Assembly: GCA_035771165.1 (NCBI GenBank)
Contig: JAWNZC010000314.1
Location: 5,044,001-5,108,000, forward strand
DNA: 64,000 bases
Source of the DNA: Paragorgia papillata
Lineage: Eukaryota > Cnidaria > Anthozoa > Scleralcyonacea > Coralliidae
Direction of reading: 5' to 3'
Shown here: in pieces, positions 1 through 14,077 of the stretch
Position numbering within the stretch: position 1 is the stretch's first letter
Layout: each line of letters opens with the position of its first letter
Made by a program: the position numbers and the translations under genes
The notes under the pieces: generated by a model
Seen by the model: the letters and a program-made list of their open reading frames with translations, nothing else
Told to the model about the DNA's origin: nothing
Database searches by the model: none

Positions 1-547
1 CGAACAGACAGACACAAAGACAGACATACAGACAGACACAAAGACAGACAGCAAAAACACGCGGTACTAGACCGTATCATCTCTGTAGTATCATGTCGTG
101 TGGTATCGTAAAGAAGTCGTGGTGCGTTAAGGCCGGTTTATACGTGCGATTTTTAATGCGATAAATATCGCAAATTTTTTATTTAGAGTATGTGATTTCA
201 TCTTCGTCGCTTTTCTGCCAGTGTTTTCTGCTCGTTCGTAATTGCTTAACTAAGTTGGCAATATTTATTGCATCAAAAATCGCGCGTGTAAACGGGCCTT
301 TACGCTTTGAATTGTGAGTGGCATGAACACGCGTTACCTGGACATTCAGTTGCTGCACACTTAATTCGTTGGGATTGAATACCATAAACATTCGACTTCG
401 GGCAATATTTTTTATCCCTATGAAAACAAAACCTCTGACGTTCTTTATAACAGTATTTGTCGCATTCTGACCATCGAGACCAACTTGAATAAGATTGACC
501 TTAATAACACAGAAGATAGAATTGTGAAATTGTTTATCAGCGGACAG

Positions 548-578
<31 letters not shown>

Positions 579-1126
579 GACGTCTAGACGGACCGACAGA
601 TAGACAGAGACAGACAGATACACAGACAGGGACAGACAGATAGACAGACAGGGACAGACAGATACACAGACAGGGACAGACAGATACACAGACAGGGACA
701 GACAGATACACAGACAGGGACAGACAGATACACAGACAGGGACAGACAGACACACAGACAGGGACAGACAGATACACAGACAGATAGACATACAGACAGG
801 GACAGACAGGTACACAGAGAGGGACAGACAGATAGACAGACAGGGACAGACAGACAGGGACAGACAGATACACAGACAGGGACAGACAGATACACAGACA
901 GGGACAGACAGATACACAGACAGGGACAGACAGATACACAGACAGGGACAGACAGATACACAGAGAGGGACAGACAGATACACAGACAGGGACAGACAGA
1001 TACACAGACAGGGACAGACAGATATACAGACAGGGACAGACAGATACACAGACAGGGACAGACAGATACACAGACAGGGACAGACAGACAGGGACAGACA
1101 GATAGCCAGACAGATACACAGACAGG

Positions 1127-1202
<76 letters not shown>

Positions 1203-1540
1203 CACAGACAGGGACAGACGGACCGACAGATAGACAGGGACCGACAGATAGACAGGGACAGACGGACAGACAGATAGACACAAACACAAACACAAACACA
1301 AACACAAACACAAACACAAACACAAACACAAACACAAACAGACAGGAAGACAGACAGACAGACAGACAGACAGACAGGGACAGACGAACCGACAGATAGA
1401 CAGGGACAGACGGACAGCCAGATAGACACAAACACAAACACAAACACAAACACAAACACAAACACAAACACAAACACAAACACAAACACAAACACAAACA
1501 CAAACAGACAGGAAGACAGACAGACAGACAGACAGATGTT
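1..1540. repeat. CAGA / CACAGA / CAAACA microsatellite block
   Basis: Positions 1-55 and about 545-1535 are tandem tetra- and hexanucleotide repeats: CAGA with GGGACAGA variants, a CA run at 547-577, and CAAACA runs at about 1277-1340 and 1429-1505. All reading frames through it are low-complexity Cys/Val/Leu/Ser strings and are not genes. The block lies just 3' of the last astacin exon found. Confidence 0.95.
130..299. mobile_element. Harbinger/Tourist-like MITE
   Basis: About 170 bp with inverted ends of roughly 45 bp (left AGGCCGGTTTATACGTGCGA, right the reverse complement with a few changes). It is flanked on both sides by TTA (127-129 and 300-302), the 3-bp target duplication typical of PIF/Harbinger elements. 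The interior carries no gene that I recognise. Confidence 0.65.
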
Positions 1541-1610
1541 ATACGATAAGTACATCCAAAGGGTAAAAGGTTGGAATAGATCATTTTACACGTAAATTTA
1601 CAAGAAAACT

Positions 1611-1855
1611 TCAAGAAATTAATAATTTACCACTGCTGCTGGTCTTACAATCGTACAGCGAATTTATTTCCAATGCATCAATTGCGGTGTACGTCTGCGC
1701 ATTGCCGATTGTTTTAGTTGGATCGATGGGTTGTATTGTGGTCTTCCCGTTTCCGAATGCTGTAGAACTGTAGTGCATTATACTGTTATAATCGTATTCC
1801 ACGCCCATCTTGTCGATCTGTCCATGAGAATATTTTTCAAACTGGCTTTGAAATG
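1611..1855 (-). CDS. astacin exon: Met-turn and C-terminal end
   Basis: Acceptor GTAATTTTAG at 1856-1857. It encodes FQSQFEKYSHGQIDKMGVEY, then DYNSIMHYSS with the Met-turn and Tyr ligand, and ends ALEINSLYDC plus 12 residues to a stop at 1611. Two phase-1 donors inside it (after 1649 and after 1631) would allow a further exon, for example a ShKT domain to the left, so the C-terminus is uncertain. Confidence 0.85.
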
Positions 1856-4800
1856 CTAAAATTACAAAAAAGAAATGTAAAATGCTAAATGAAAATTATT
1901 TTTTTTTACTTACCTAACAGGCTAATTCTATAGTTGGGGAAACGTTCGTAAAGAAAGAAGAATTCAGTCACGGTAAGAAACGAATGTAATAATATAAACA
2001 AATTCTGACCATGCGCAGCTTGCACTGATAAATTTATATTTAAAGAGGAAATGAAATGAAAATTAAATTTTCTTCATCTTTAAGCACTCTTGAAAATGAT
2101 GAAGAATTGCTTTTACAGTTTTTCTATATCTCACTTCGTTCTCAAGTTATTTAGATTTGTTTGATCATGAGATAAACTATGACGCAAAGTTATGTACAGA
2201 TCATTGTAAGTTATATGGAAAATCATATATATCTTCAACATTATTAAACGAAATTTGGTCTTGTGATGTTTAGTGCGTTGAGATGCATATAGTTGCAAAG
2301 TTTTAATTAAATAGTTTTCTTCAATAATCGCAAAGATATACACGATTTTCCAGTAAATTACAATGATCTGTACATAACTTTGCGTCATAGTTTATCTCAT
2401 TTACATATCAAATAATTCTAAATAACTCAAAAACAAAGTGAGATATAGAAAAACTGTAAAAGTCCTTCTTTATTGTATCACTTTCAGGAGATCTTGATTC
2501 TTGAAGATGAAACAAATTAATTTTCATTTAATTTCGTCTTTAACAAATAAAACATAAAATTCCGTCCATACGTACTCTTTTAACCTTAAGGCACGTTTGT
2601 CGTGATTTGAACACAAAATAAGTTGAATAGAAATAGCCGATTGCCTTTACACTTATTTCGTGTTCAACTGATGTCAAACGTACCGTTAAGGCCTGGCCAA
2701 ACGATTTCAACATTTCATGCAACATCGTTCAACATTGTTGAACGCATGCATGTTGAACGAAAATTTGAACAAGTTCAAATTTCATTCAACACCATTCAAC
2801 AACGTTCAACATCATTCAACAGGGTGGCCAAACGCTTTCAACATGTTGAATCACGGTTTAATTCAATAATGTTGAACGATGTTGAATGAAATGTTGAAAG
2901 CATTTGGCCAGGCCTTTAGAGTACATATGCATAGGAGAGATGTTTTATTTATTTTATACAATAAGAAAAAGCAAGCTAAAAGTTGGACAGTTTTGAAAGC
3001 AATTTACGCCAAGTGAGAATATTATTATTACGTGCAAAAGTTGCCTCCTTGACGTTACAAAATAGAGAAAGACTGGGAAGGAATATATAGGGAGATGACG
3101 TATGACGATTATTAATATTAAAATCTATTGTTGTTATGCATAGTTGTCCAACTGCATACGTCATCAAGCTCTCCGCTAACCGAGCGATTAATTTCTTCAA
3201 AAATGGATAAACCATGGCAAACTTTGAGAGTATGTAGCTCAAAGACTACATATGCAGCAGATTTACTTGACATTTTCAGTGAAGGCTGCTGTCATGCTGA
3301 TCTGTTCAACACCGCTCTCCTCTGCAGATGCTCGGAGGCGAAGGCGTGCGGGCGAGGGAGAAGACGCGCCCCTTTCTCGTTTTCCGTCATCCCATCGTCC
3401 ACCGCACGTCTCTGCGGGGGAGAGAGGTTAAAGACCGCCAAAAGGTTTTCTTCTTCATAGGCACTTCTGCCCAAATCATTGGAGTGCTCGTCGGGCCCAA
3501 AATAACGACTCGTCAATAACTAGCTTAAAGGTGCTGTCCAGTCCGTTCTGCGCATGATCCGCATCTTTCTTTATCGGGACCCTCAAACATGACATTCGTA
3601 GATAATTACATGAAGTACTCAGTTCAATGTAAACCGTTAGAAGCGACATGGCAGAAAACGAAGCGATTCGGTGATATCTCTTCGGATTTCTTCCATTTCT
3701 TCTGAAAATGTTTTGTTTTTGGTACAAGTAATGAAGAGGAAGCAAGAAAAGCTTACAATCTTCAATAAGGTATCAGTAAATATTTTTACAAACGAAGAAG
3801 TAAACATTAGTTTCGTACATGCGCAGAACGGACTGGACAGCACCTTTAACACAAAAGAATGTAATCACGTGAGTGAAAGAATGCAGTCTTTACGGCAAGT
3901 TTATTTCGTATGGTTCTTTAGTTCTTTATTATGACAGCGTTCGACGTACTGTTTAATAAACGAGCAGGAGTGTTTTATCAGATATGATAAAAACACGAAC
4001 TGCGAGTTTATTGAACGGCTTCAAAAACGAACCATTTGGTAAGTTCATTGGCTTAATGTAAATCAGGAGGTACCTTTATCACATATAAAGAGTTAAAGAC
4101 ACTGATTAAACTTTAATTTCTTTTGAATTTTCCTCATGAATTATTAATGAGTTTGAGAAATGACATCTAAAGTACGCAAACACGACCGTGGAAAGTCCAG
4201 GACATATTTACATTGTATCAGGCGTTGACTTGCGAGATCTAGATCTTTTTAACGATCGAAACGTCTTTGTTTACCTCTCTCACGTGATTACATTCCTTTG
4301 CGTTAGGCTTGTTATCAGTTATTGACGCGTCGATATTTTGGGCCCGACGAGCACTCTACTGATTTTGATAGTAGCTCGTAATTATCAATCTTCCACTAAG
4401 TTTATTAAAGTGGTTCTCTGATGAAAATATTGTTGGCAATGTTTTTGCATAATCCTAAAGACGTTATGGTAGTTGGTAATCGTGCAAAGTTTCATTTCGA
4501 AATTCGTTGAAGAAAAGGTGATATTTTACCTGTGAAGTTTGTATTTTGGAGCGCCGCCATTAAAGTGGCCGAGCTTGAGAAGAGCGAGTCGAGGAAGCTT
4601 ATGACGTCATAGACTCAATAACAACAATGACCCTTTTTTTGACAACAACAATGATCTTTTGTTTTTATTGAGTCTATGACGTCATACGTTCTCCTCAACT
4701 CATTCTTCTCAAACACGGCCAATTTAATGGCGGCCCTCCAAAATACAAACTTCGCACGTAAAATACAACTTTGTTTTTGAGAATTTAGAAATGAAATTAC

Positions 4801-7800
4801 CAACTTGAATTACTCAATTACCAACTACCATAATATCTTTAGGACTATGCAGAAACATCGCCAACAATATTTCATCAGAGAACCACGTTACATATGTCAT
4901 CTTATGAGACCAAGTTTAAATGTCTTATATTCTCGGTACGGCATGCCGTGGTGTGTGTGATGGGGGTGGGAAGTGCGAGAGAGTAAAACCCGTGAACTTT
5001 CGTTTGGTCGTGTGATCAGTTGCATAGTCCGATTGATCACGTAATAATAGTACTATTGTTCCCAGTAAACCGCGAAACAACCAATTAATTAAAACTACCC
5101 GGCCTGTCTTAAATAGATCACGTGATACGATTTTCTCATGCTTGAAATTTGAACTGAAGTGGTCGCACCTTGATTGTTATTCGTTTAAACTCAACTTTCT
5201 CGACACGAACAGAGCATCGAAAGTTTGAAACATCTCAACGAAAGCTCGTGCGTCTTCCAAAAGACGAACAAAAGTATTTTCTTCATCCAGATATTGTAAT
5301 CGAAGTTGTTCTTCGCTTAAATACCTGAAGCGACTCATTTTGACTGTCCTTGACTGTTGAGCAGCTTAGCCAGAGCCGTTGTGTTTTCACATGAGAAGAC
5401 ACAACAGTGTGATCACGTGACGGTTTTCTGAAAGCTTTAAACTAACCAACTAAAACTGCCTTCTTCCGGTGGGTATGTGAAAACAGTGTGTTCGCGGTCT
5501 ACTGGGAACAATAGTATTATTGTTGCCACGGCTGTTCCTCACATGCATTGTAATCATTGTGGGGAGCACGGGTGGCATGCGCTGTTAGCCAGTTAGGGCG
5601 CTGCCTCTCACAAATAGTTAAGCCCGGTTAGACGGGGTTAGTACTTGGATGGGTGACCGCTTGGGAATGACCCTGCTATCGAGCTTGGAACTAGTGTGAG
5701 AAGAGTTGTAGTTGATCTCTCCTGTGCTTCGAGGGTTTTTCGCCGGGTTCTCCGGTTTTCCTGTGATCCGTGGTCTGAACTGTTAATAATATGGGTTGAC
5801 ACGGCCACGTTGATCTGCGTCCTTCGTAATTCAGCCACTGGCTGCAAGTAAGGATGATTAGCCCCCAGTCCTTTATGTTTAGTCTCGCAAACTTACGTAG
5901 CGTTAACCGTTTGAGGCGTGTTACTGAAAGGTTCACGAGTTGAACAACAGGGCCTTTTATACGGGGCAAAATAAGCCGCGGCTTAAATAAGTCGCGAAAA
6001 GATCGTATAAACGGTCAATTCTTGAATAAGCCGTGGCTTATTTTGGACTAGCTTGAATCCTGGGCTTATTTCAGCCGCCTGTTTATTGTTTACATGACCG
6101 TTTATACGAGCTGTTCGCGACTTATTTAATAGCCTAATATTTAATAGGCCCTAATGCAGCTTGGCTTTACTTTTTGCCTTGGAGTTAGCACAGTATTATA
6201 CACGCCACAACTTCATTCTTTTGAATTCTATTCAGTTTTCGTAATTGTTTTAAGCTTTTGTCTATTATATATTTACCAATATTAATGTTTCCCCAAATAA
6301 TTTTAATATGTCTGTCCCTGTCATCTCTGCTCTGCTCGTGGTAGAAACCTGTAAAAAGAGATCGCCAATTGACGTTATTGGAGGATTGGTGCCATTAGTC
6401 ACAGGGCCTGGATGCCACCCCCTGATCAGAGGTAACCATGGCAACCCCGCCACAGCCCCGCCTCCAGGTACCAGTCACACTGTCAAAGCAGTGGAAATAT
6501 ATACCTACTTTGCATTCTATCAGGAGTGGGTTGGTGGGTCAACACAGCGCAAAGCAAGACATCCCCAAGTATCCACTAAATAGATAGCGCGCGCAAAACC
6601 AGTCAAGCTCAGACCACGCTGACAAGACTTTGATGAGCGCTGAGATAATCCCCACAAATTATAATGAGTGACCACTGACCAAATATCTAATTAATAGATA
6701 GCGCGCGAAAAACAAGTCAAGCTCAGACCACGGCTGACAAGACTTTGATGAGCGCTGAGATAATCCCCACAAATTATAATGAGTGACCACTGACCAAATA
6801 TCTAATTAATAGATAGCGCGCGAAAAACCAGTCAAGCTCAGACCACGGCTGACAAGACTTTGATGAGCGCTGAGATAATCCCCACTTATTATAATGAGTG
6901 ACCACTAACTAGCATTGTCTCCTTTTTTACCTTGCCTAAATTACATTTAGCCACATTTGTATAATAAAAAAGTAACCGAATGTTTAATAAGATGGATAAG
7001 GTCGCTTTAGTCGTGACGATTGTGGTGGTATTGGTAATGTTTTTTATGTTGGTTGTGGTGGTGGTCGTGATGGTGATAGTTGTGGTGATACCATGGTGAT
7101 GGTTTTGATGGTGGTGGTGATGTTTTTTTATGTTGTTAGTGATGGTAGTTGTGGTGCTGGTGGTGATGGTAGTCGTGATGGTGATAGTGGGGATAGCTGT
7201 GGTGATAGTGGTAGGGATGATGGTGGTGGTGGTCGTCGTGATGGTGGGGATAGTTGTGGTGATAGTGGTGGTGGTGGTGGTGGTGGTCGTGATGGTGGTG
7301 GTGGTCGTGATGGTGATAGTTTGGATAGTTTTGGTGATAGTGGTGGTGATGGTTTTGATGGTGGTGGTGATGGTGATGTTTTTTATGTTGGCGGTGATGG
7401 TATTTGTGGTGATGATGGTCGTGATGGTGATAGTGAGGATAGGTGATGATGGTGATATCAACATTAGTAGCTAGACCGATTTAATAAACCCACCCTCACT
7501 CACCCATAGCATGTGTCATCTCATGCAGCACTGTAGGCACCCAATCACAACCTTCGCCAAGTGACAGCTTCTGCTCACCACGTTTTGTGTAAGCCTTTCC
7601 TATCCCAGAAGAACATCTGAAAGAAAATAGAAAAACGTAGATATTTCATGCCAAACATTTTTGACAAAAATCTTCTTTCCCGAAATATACGTCCGTCAAT
7701 ATTCATATTCCCGTCCAAAGTGACTGATAGGGGACCGCTATAAGCGGCCATCTTTGGGACCCTGGCCAGGTGCATGCCCGCTTAAGAGAGGTGTCTGCTT

Positions 7801-10800
7801 AAGAGAGGTGTCTGCTTAAAAGAGGTGTCTGCTTAAAAGAGGTGTCTGCTTAAAAGAGGTGTCTGCTTAAAAGAGGTGTCTGCTTAAGAGAGGTGTCCGC
7901 TTAAGAGAGGTGTCCGCTTAAGAGAGGTGTCTGCTTAAGAGAGGTGTCTGCTTAAGAGAGGTGTCTGCCTAAGATAGGTATAAACTGTAATGTTTCATAA
8001 TAGACGGTACCTCAGCTAGGTGTTTAAAAAAGGTGTTCGCTAAGAGCACTGATCTGATATAAGATTGCTTCAACTCTACGATCTTTCTTACCCTCCTTCC
8101 TTCAGAAACCTCACGTAATTCCGGTGATACAATGAGTTGTATCTAACCCAGCGAACGCAAGTTCTTTTGTGGACTATGGCTATTGCTTGTGCTATCGATC
8201 GTACGACATTTTTTGCTGCAATAGAAAAACAATTTAAACTTACCGTAAAAGCTCTATAAAGTCCCCGGAGGTCTTATTTAATGTTAGGACCCAAAGAGGG
8301 GGCTCTAATGGAAAGATGCATGCGTGGAGCTTATTAAAGTGCCTATGAAACGAAAAACGAAAATTAAGTTTGTCTTATTTGAAAGAACACTTAAAATTAT
8401 AGAGTAACATCTTTTGTAGTTTTTTGTTTCCTTGCTTCGTTCTTGAGATATTTCAGTTTGTTTGATATGCAAGTTAAACATTTTGACGTCACACGTGCAC
8501 AATGAGCTATCGGAGAAGGTTAGATATCCTTTATATTACCAACTTTATCTATTACCTAATTTGAATTAAGCATGTGGATGTGTTTCACCCACAACACTAA
8601 ACATGTATATCTTCAAGTGATTATTATATTTGATAATAGAAAAAATATATAACTTTTCCGATAGCTCATTATGCACCTACGACGTCAAAATGTTTAATTT
8701 GCGTGTCAACAAACTAAAATATCTCAAGAGCAAAGCAAGGCAACGAAAAACTGCAAAAGATGTTACTCTATCATTTTAAGGGTTCTTTCAAATAAGACAA
8801 ACTTAATTTTCGTTTCATATGCACTTTAAAAAGATCAGTGAAAGCTGAGAAGTGAAACAAAGGACAAAGAAATAGTTTTCGTCTGAAATGCTACAATCCT
8901 GGACAAAAGTGCTTGGGACACTATGCGAAAATCGTCAAAATCGGCAAAGTGGCCCAACAATTTTGTCCAGGATTGTAGCTTTAATAAACACTGAGCCTAC
9001 CGTAGGGTTCCCAAAATAGCCGTTACTTTCGGGATTAGCGCCATTAGGGGCCGCGACTTTCGGCGGACCGTTATTTTTTGGGGGCCAGTTATTTTCGGAT
9101 GGTAAAAAAGTGTTAGTAAGACAGCTAGACAAAAGACAACATTTGATTGAGAAGTTACTTTTATCTTTCTTAGTTCTTATACTCGCACGTTAGTTCCATG
9201 AATTTAAATAGTATTTTGGAAAGTTCAGTGCACCGTGTTTGTAATAAAAGTGTTAACCATTGAGTCGTTACTTTCTTTTGTGCACGCGTTACATGCATAC
9301 ATACATGCACGTGTCTATAGAAATCATGTCAGTGCATAACTGCTTGTGGGTATCTGTTTCACATAAAAAGTTATATCAGTTAAATGTAACGCGGTACTTT
9401 TGGGTAGCCGTTACTTTCGGGGGGGGCACTATTTTGGGAACTCTACGGTAATAGTATTGCCAAACCTCACTTTTCCACAAACATAGAGGATATTACACGG
9501 TGGTGCGAAGATATAGATTTTATCTTCGAGTGGTGAAAACAATATTTTACGAATGAGCGTAGCAGCAAATGAGTAAAATATTGTTTTCACCACGAGAAGA
9601 TACAATTCATATCTTCAAGCCACCGTGTAATTTTCTTGTTATTATATAGATGCAATGCAAAAAGCAGTAATTAATGACGTCATCGATCTTTTCATTAGTG
9701 AGGATGGTGGCTTATTAGGGGCTGTTTATAATATGGAAGGCTGGACGGGACGTTTGCCGGGAAGGGACGTTAAGAGGGATCGCATCGCTACTATATTTTC
9801 CCTTTATTTATTTCATTTCGTCTATATGAAGAATGTGTTTGCCGTCCAGCCTAACCGGGATCCGGCTTGAGAGGGACAATTTTCGCCATATAAATGCTCG
9901 GTCCCGCCTAACAGGGACGTTTCACAACATGGCTAGAAAGTTGTAAAAACCACAGAATAACAGAGAAATAAATAGAATTTGACGTATTATAAAGAGCTGC
10001 TGTCCTCCTACTAGCCGTTATCACTCATTTGTATCGAATAAACAACTTAAGAATCAAAATAAATACTCGAAACGGCATCCGTCATATCGTCCTGGTCGCA
10101 ATTGCCCCGTCTGAAAACATTCTCATAAACCCGGGATGAAAAACGTCTCGTCCCGTCCCGCTGTAAACAGCCCCTGAGAGATGGGACTTATAAATTAGAG
10201 AGGGGGGCTTAATAGAGCTTTACGGTATATGAAGTGAAATATGAGCAATAGTGTTTGTTTGAAAAGTTGATTCGATATATTGGGGCCGTTTATACGAGAC
10301 CTGATACGATCGTAACAATCCGAAATCTGAAAAAAACAACAATCTGAAACAATCGTAAAAGGTAGATAAATACTTATGTTCGCTGCTTGTTCAAAACTCA
10401 TGCTGAGCACCAATCTTTAACCCTCTGTTTAGACTAGGTGCCCGTACGGTGCTCGGGCACGGGCCACTTGTTCACATTCATATATAGTGCCCTGGATCTG
10501 ATTAGCGTTCACACAGAAAGCTTTTCATGGCTTTTGTAGCTATTTTGTAGCACGTGGCACAGTGGTTAGCGCACGTGCCTTTCGCCTCTGCGACCTAGGT
10601 TCGATTTCTGCTCTCAGCAATTATCTCAGAGTTGGAAAAAGTATTCAACCTTCCTCCGGATGGGTTTTTAAGTTTAGATAACCTTCCTCAAAATATATAG
10701 CGAGAATTTTGTGTTTTGCAACGTTCATAAATACTGCGTGACTTTTACAGTACCTTGGTTTTCTAGGGTTTCCTAGGTAAGCTTTGGCATACTACAATAG

Positions 10801-13800
10801 CTACTAACTACCCTCGACTGCTGCGAAGATACAGACATCACAGCAGACATCAGCGTACATGTCTCACACATATGTAACTGCTGCCACTGCCAGTGCTGCA
10901 TAATTGTTGGTTAGCCAATGTTTGGCTGCAAATCGCATTTCTTCTCGACACCTTGCTTGATCAATTGTAACTTTCTCAGATTACTGAATGTGTTGTTTCA
11001 CGTGTTTTCACTTTAAACCTTCCTCACTAAAGTAAACCTTCCTCCGGGTGGTACCCGCATACCCGCAGCTTTTTTCCAACTCTGAATTATCTGATTGGAA
11101 ATTTCACTTTGGCCGCATGTGAGAAGCTCAGAAGAGTGCTTCCAGTTTAACTCTACCAAACACCACAGGTTTCCCCGGTTTCCTCCTGTAGTAACACTGG
11201 CCCAATGAGGGATGGCCCTTACTGGACCTCTAGGGATAACAGTGTAGACATAACTGACAGAGTTATCCAGTATAAATATAAGTTAGTAAGAAGCGTGGGC
11301 ACCACTATGGGCACTGCAAACGTGTTCACATTAGTGCCCGTACCCAGGCACCTACTGTAGTCTGAACAGGGGATAAGCTAGGGCTATATATTCACGGTGA
11401 GCAGTATGCTTACACAAGGAGTAGTCTATAACATATGGCACTTGTCGTGACGTCCAGATCTTTTTCCTCGCATGAACGGCATTGCGTTTTCGACGAATCT
11501 GAATATCATCTGTTGTTTCATTGAGCAACTCTTTGTCAGTTTTGTCCAAAATAATGTCACCTTCGAAATACATGTCATCATTCTCTGTAATAAAAAACAA
11601 ACAAACCTTGATCAGCGCATTTTGACCGAATATTCTAAACGGATATTAAAGTGGTTATGAAACGAAAGTTTTCTGATTGGCTATAAGTAACCAATCACAT
11701 TGTCGATTATCAATTCGTTCCCATGCTCCTTACTGATTAGGGCTAGGGGGAAGTGTTAGGTTAGGTTATCAATCGGAAGCCTTTTTAGTATAGGTGGTAA
11801 TTTCCTTTTTGGGTGTCACGATTTTGTATTTTTGCACTTTTTACTTCCGCTACTATTCACACTTCCGGTGAGTTGTTAGCCGTGTGATGGAGTGAAGCCG
11901 TGGGACATGTTGTAAGTTCTTTGCTCCTTTTGCTAAAAGTTGAACAGCTTTGCCTTTTGATCAAGGTGTTCTTGCACATTGTTGGTAGATTTCGAAATAC
12001 ACTGACTTACTTTGTAGTACTCTCACCTTTGTTCGCGCGGTATAGAGTAGAGGTGTGCGAATCCGATCCGATCCCGATCCGATTCGGACTAAACTTTTAT
12101 CGTTCGGATTGGATTGGATTTTGTTCTTTTTTTCTCGGATCGGATCGGATTTTGTTCTTTTTTCCCCAGCTCGGATCGAATCGGATTTTGCACTTTTTTA
12201 CCCGCATCAGGTTCACTTTTGTTCAATGGTTTTCTTTTCGGAAAGTTTGCGCAACTATTGCAACATATATCCGGTGTTTTAATTTTTTCGGATCGGATCG
12301 GATTTGAGCAGCTGTTTTTGGATCGGATCGGACTACGATTTTTTGGCTTCGGATCGGATTGGATTGACAGTTTTGGCAAACCCTCGGATTATAAGGGTGA
12401 TGGTCTTTCTAGCGTATTCTGGCACCGATATAAACATTTTGTTGAATGAGATGCTGAATCTTTGAAAGAAAATATAGTTCAATAGTCTTTTTTGGTACAG
12501 AAGACGTTTTAAGAAGACATAAAGACATTTTTCAGCATGTTTGGTCCCTTAGTAATTACGGATTTCTTTTGTTTAGCTGGCTTCATTTTATGAACCAGTG
12601 GACAATAGGTTGCACTATCCAATTTTATTTCGAGATCAGTGGGTCAATCCGATCCGACGCACACCACTAGCATAGAGCCTCTGCGGAGGAGATCTCCGCA
12701 CTTTGCCAGTTTGAACGCGGGCTCACAACGGCTGGAGTCGATCATGCTGTTTATATATATTGAAGAACGTTTAAAATGACAAAGTAACATCTTTTGCAAT
12801 TTTTCGTTTCCTCGCTTCGTTGAGATATTTCAAGTTGTTGAATATGTAAATCAAACATTTTGACGTCACACGTACGTGCATAATGAGTTATCCGAGAAGT
12901 TATATATCTTTGCTATTATCACAAATAATCACTTGAGAATCTACATTGTTGATGTTGTGGGGAAAACACGCCCACACGTTTCCTTGAAATAAATTTGGTC
13001 CGTTAATAGCAATGATATCACGCCAGCTATAAACCTTTTCAGAATTTATCCAATGCAAGTCAAAATTTGCATCATAACATATTTTTCAATTTCAATAAAT
13101 CGTATGTTTTTTGTTTTTCAATTTAATGGCTGGAATTTTGGCTGGAAAATGACGTCACAAATTAACCGACAAAAACTTTTTTCGTTTTTCGAGTATTGAT
13201 GGTTGTTTATGAAACTGAAAAGATTTCTGAATTACTTTAAATCGAGCAAAAGATATTGAACTTTGAAATTTGCATATATTCTAAAAATAGTAACAAAATG
13301 GCGGAATATTCAAATTGCAAAATTTGACTTTTTTTTAAATTTGACGCGAATTTTTAACGAATTTTGGCGGGAAAATTACGTCAAATCGTCCAAAAGATAT
13401 TGATCTTTTGGACGATTTGACGTAATTTTCCCGCCAAAATTCGTTAAATTTGAAAAACAAAAAACATACGATTTATTGAAATTAAAAAATTATGTTATCA
13501 TGCAAATTTTGACTTGCATTGGATAAACTCTGAAAAAGCGTATAGCTAATGATCACTTTTCAAGGACAGCTTAACCTGATAACTTTTAATGCACGTATGA
13601 CGTGAAGATGTTTAATTTGCATATCAACCAACCCAAAATATTGAAACAAACGACGCAAGGAAAGGAAAAATTACAAAAGATGTTACTCTGTCATTTTAAG
13701 TGTTCTTTCAAATAAGGCAAACTTAATTTTCGTTTTATATGCACTTTAAGAAATCTTACCCAAGTTATTCTCGATGATTAGATCTTCAGTATTTGGTAGC

Positions 13801-14042
13801 ACATTTCGTTTTTTCAATTCATATTTACTTTTCCATCGTTTGTGGATGTTGTTCACCAGTAAGATTCTATCAAACAATACTCCTTTGTTTTTACGAAGTT
13901 CTAAAAGAAAGTTTTTAAAAAGAGTGGAGAACAATGTTCATTCCGAGAATTAAAGGAACAGTATTGAGTGTAGTTTTCGAAGTTGTCTTGAGTCATTATA
14001 AGAGGTGATCTTTTCACCTCTCTGTCTGTCTGTCTGTCTGTG

Positions 14043-14077
<35 letters not shown>

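Noticed and set aside
445..1614. Three long minus-strand frames of 266-389 codons rich in Cys, Val, Leu and Ser
   Set aside because: They are translations of the CAGA/CAAACA microsatellite in different frames; the composition follows the repeat and no domain is present.
1915..1985. Candidate astacin exon on the minus strand ending at GTAAGT (FFFLYERFPNYRISLL)
   Set aside because: It fits in phase but lacks the HExxR/DRD block; the exon at 6277-6348 supplies that block and joins correctly to 1855.
5616..5690. Possible 5S rRNA gene
   Set aside because: Only the 3' half of 5S is matched and a second copy has the same non-5S flanks; called a SINE.
6889..7474. 191-codon Thr/Ile frame (minus) and Gly/Asp or Val frames (plus)
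   Set aside because: All are readings of the GGTGAT minisatellite.
12055..12449. Overlapping Phe/Arg/Ser-rich frames on both strands
   Set aside because: Products of GGATCGGAT repeats inside the hAT-type element.
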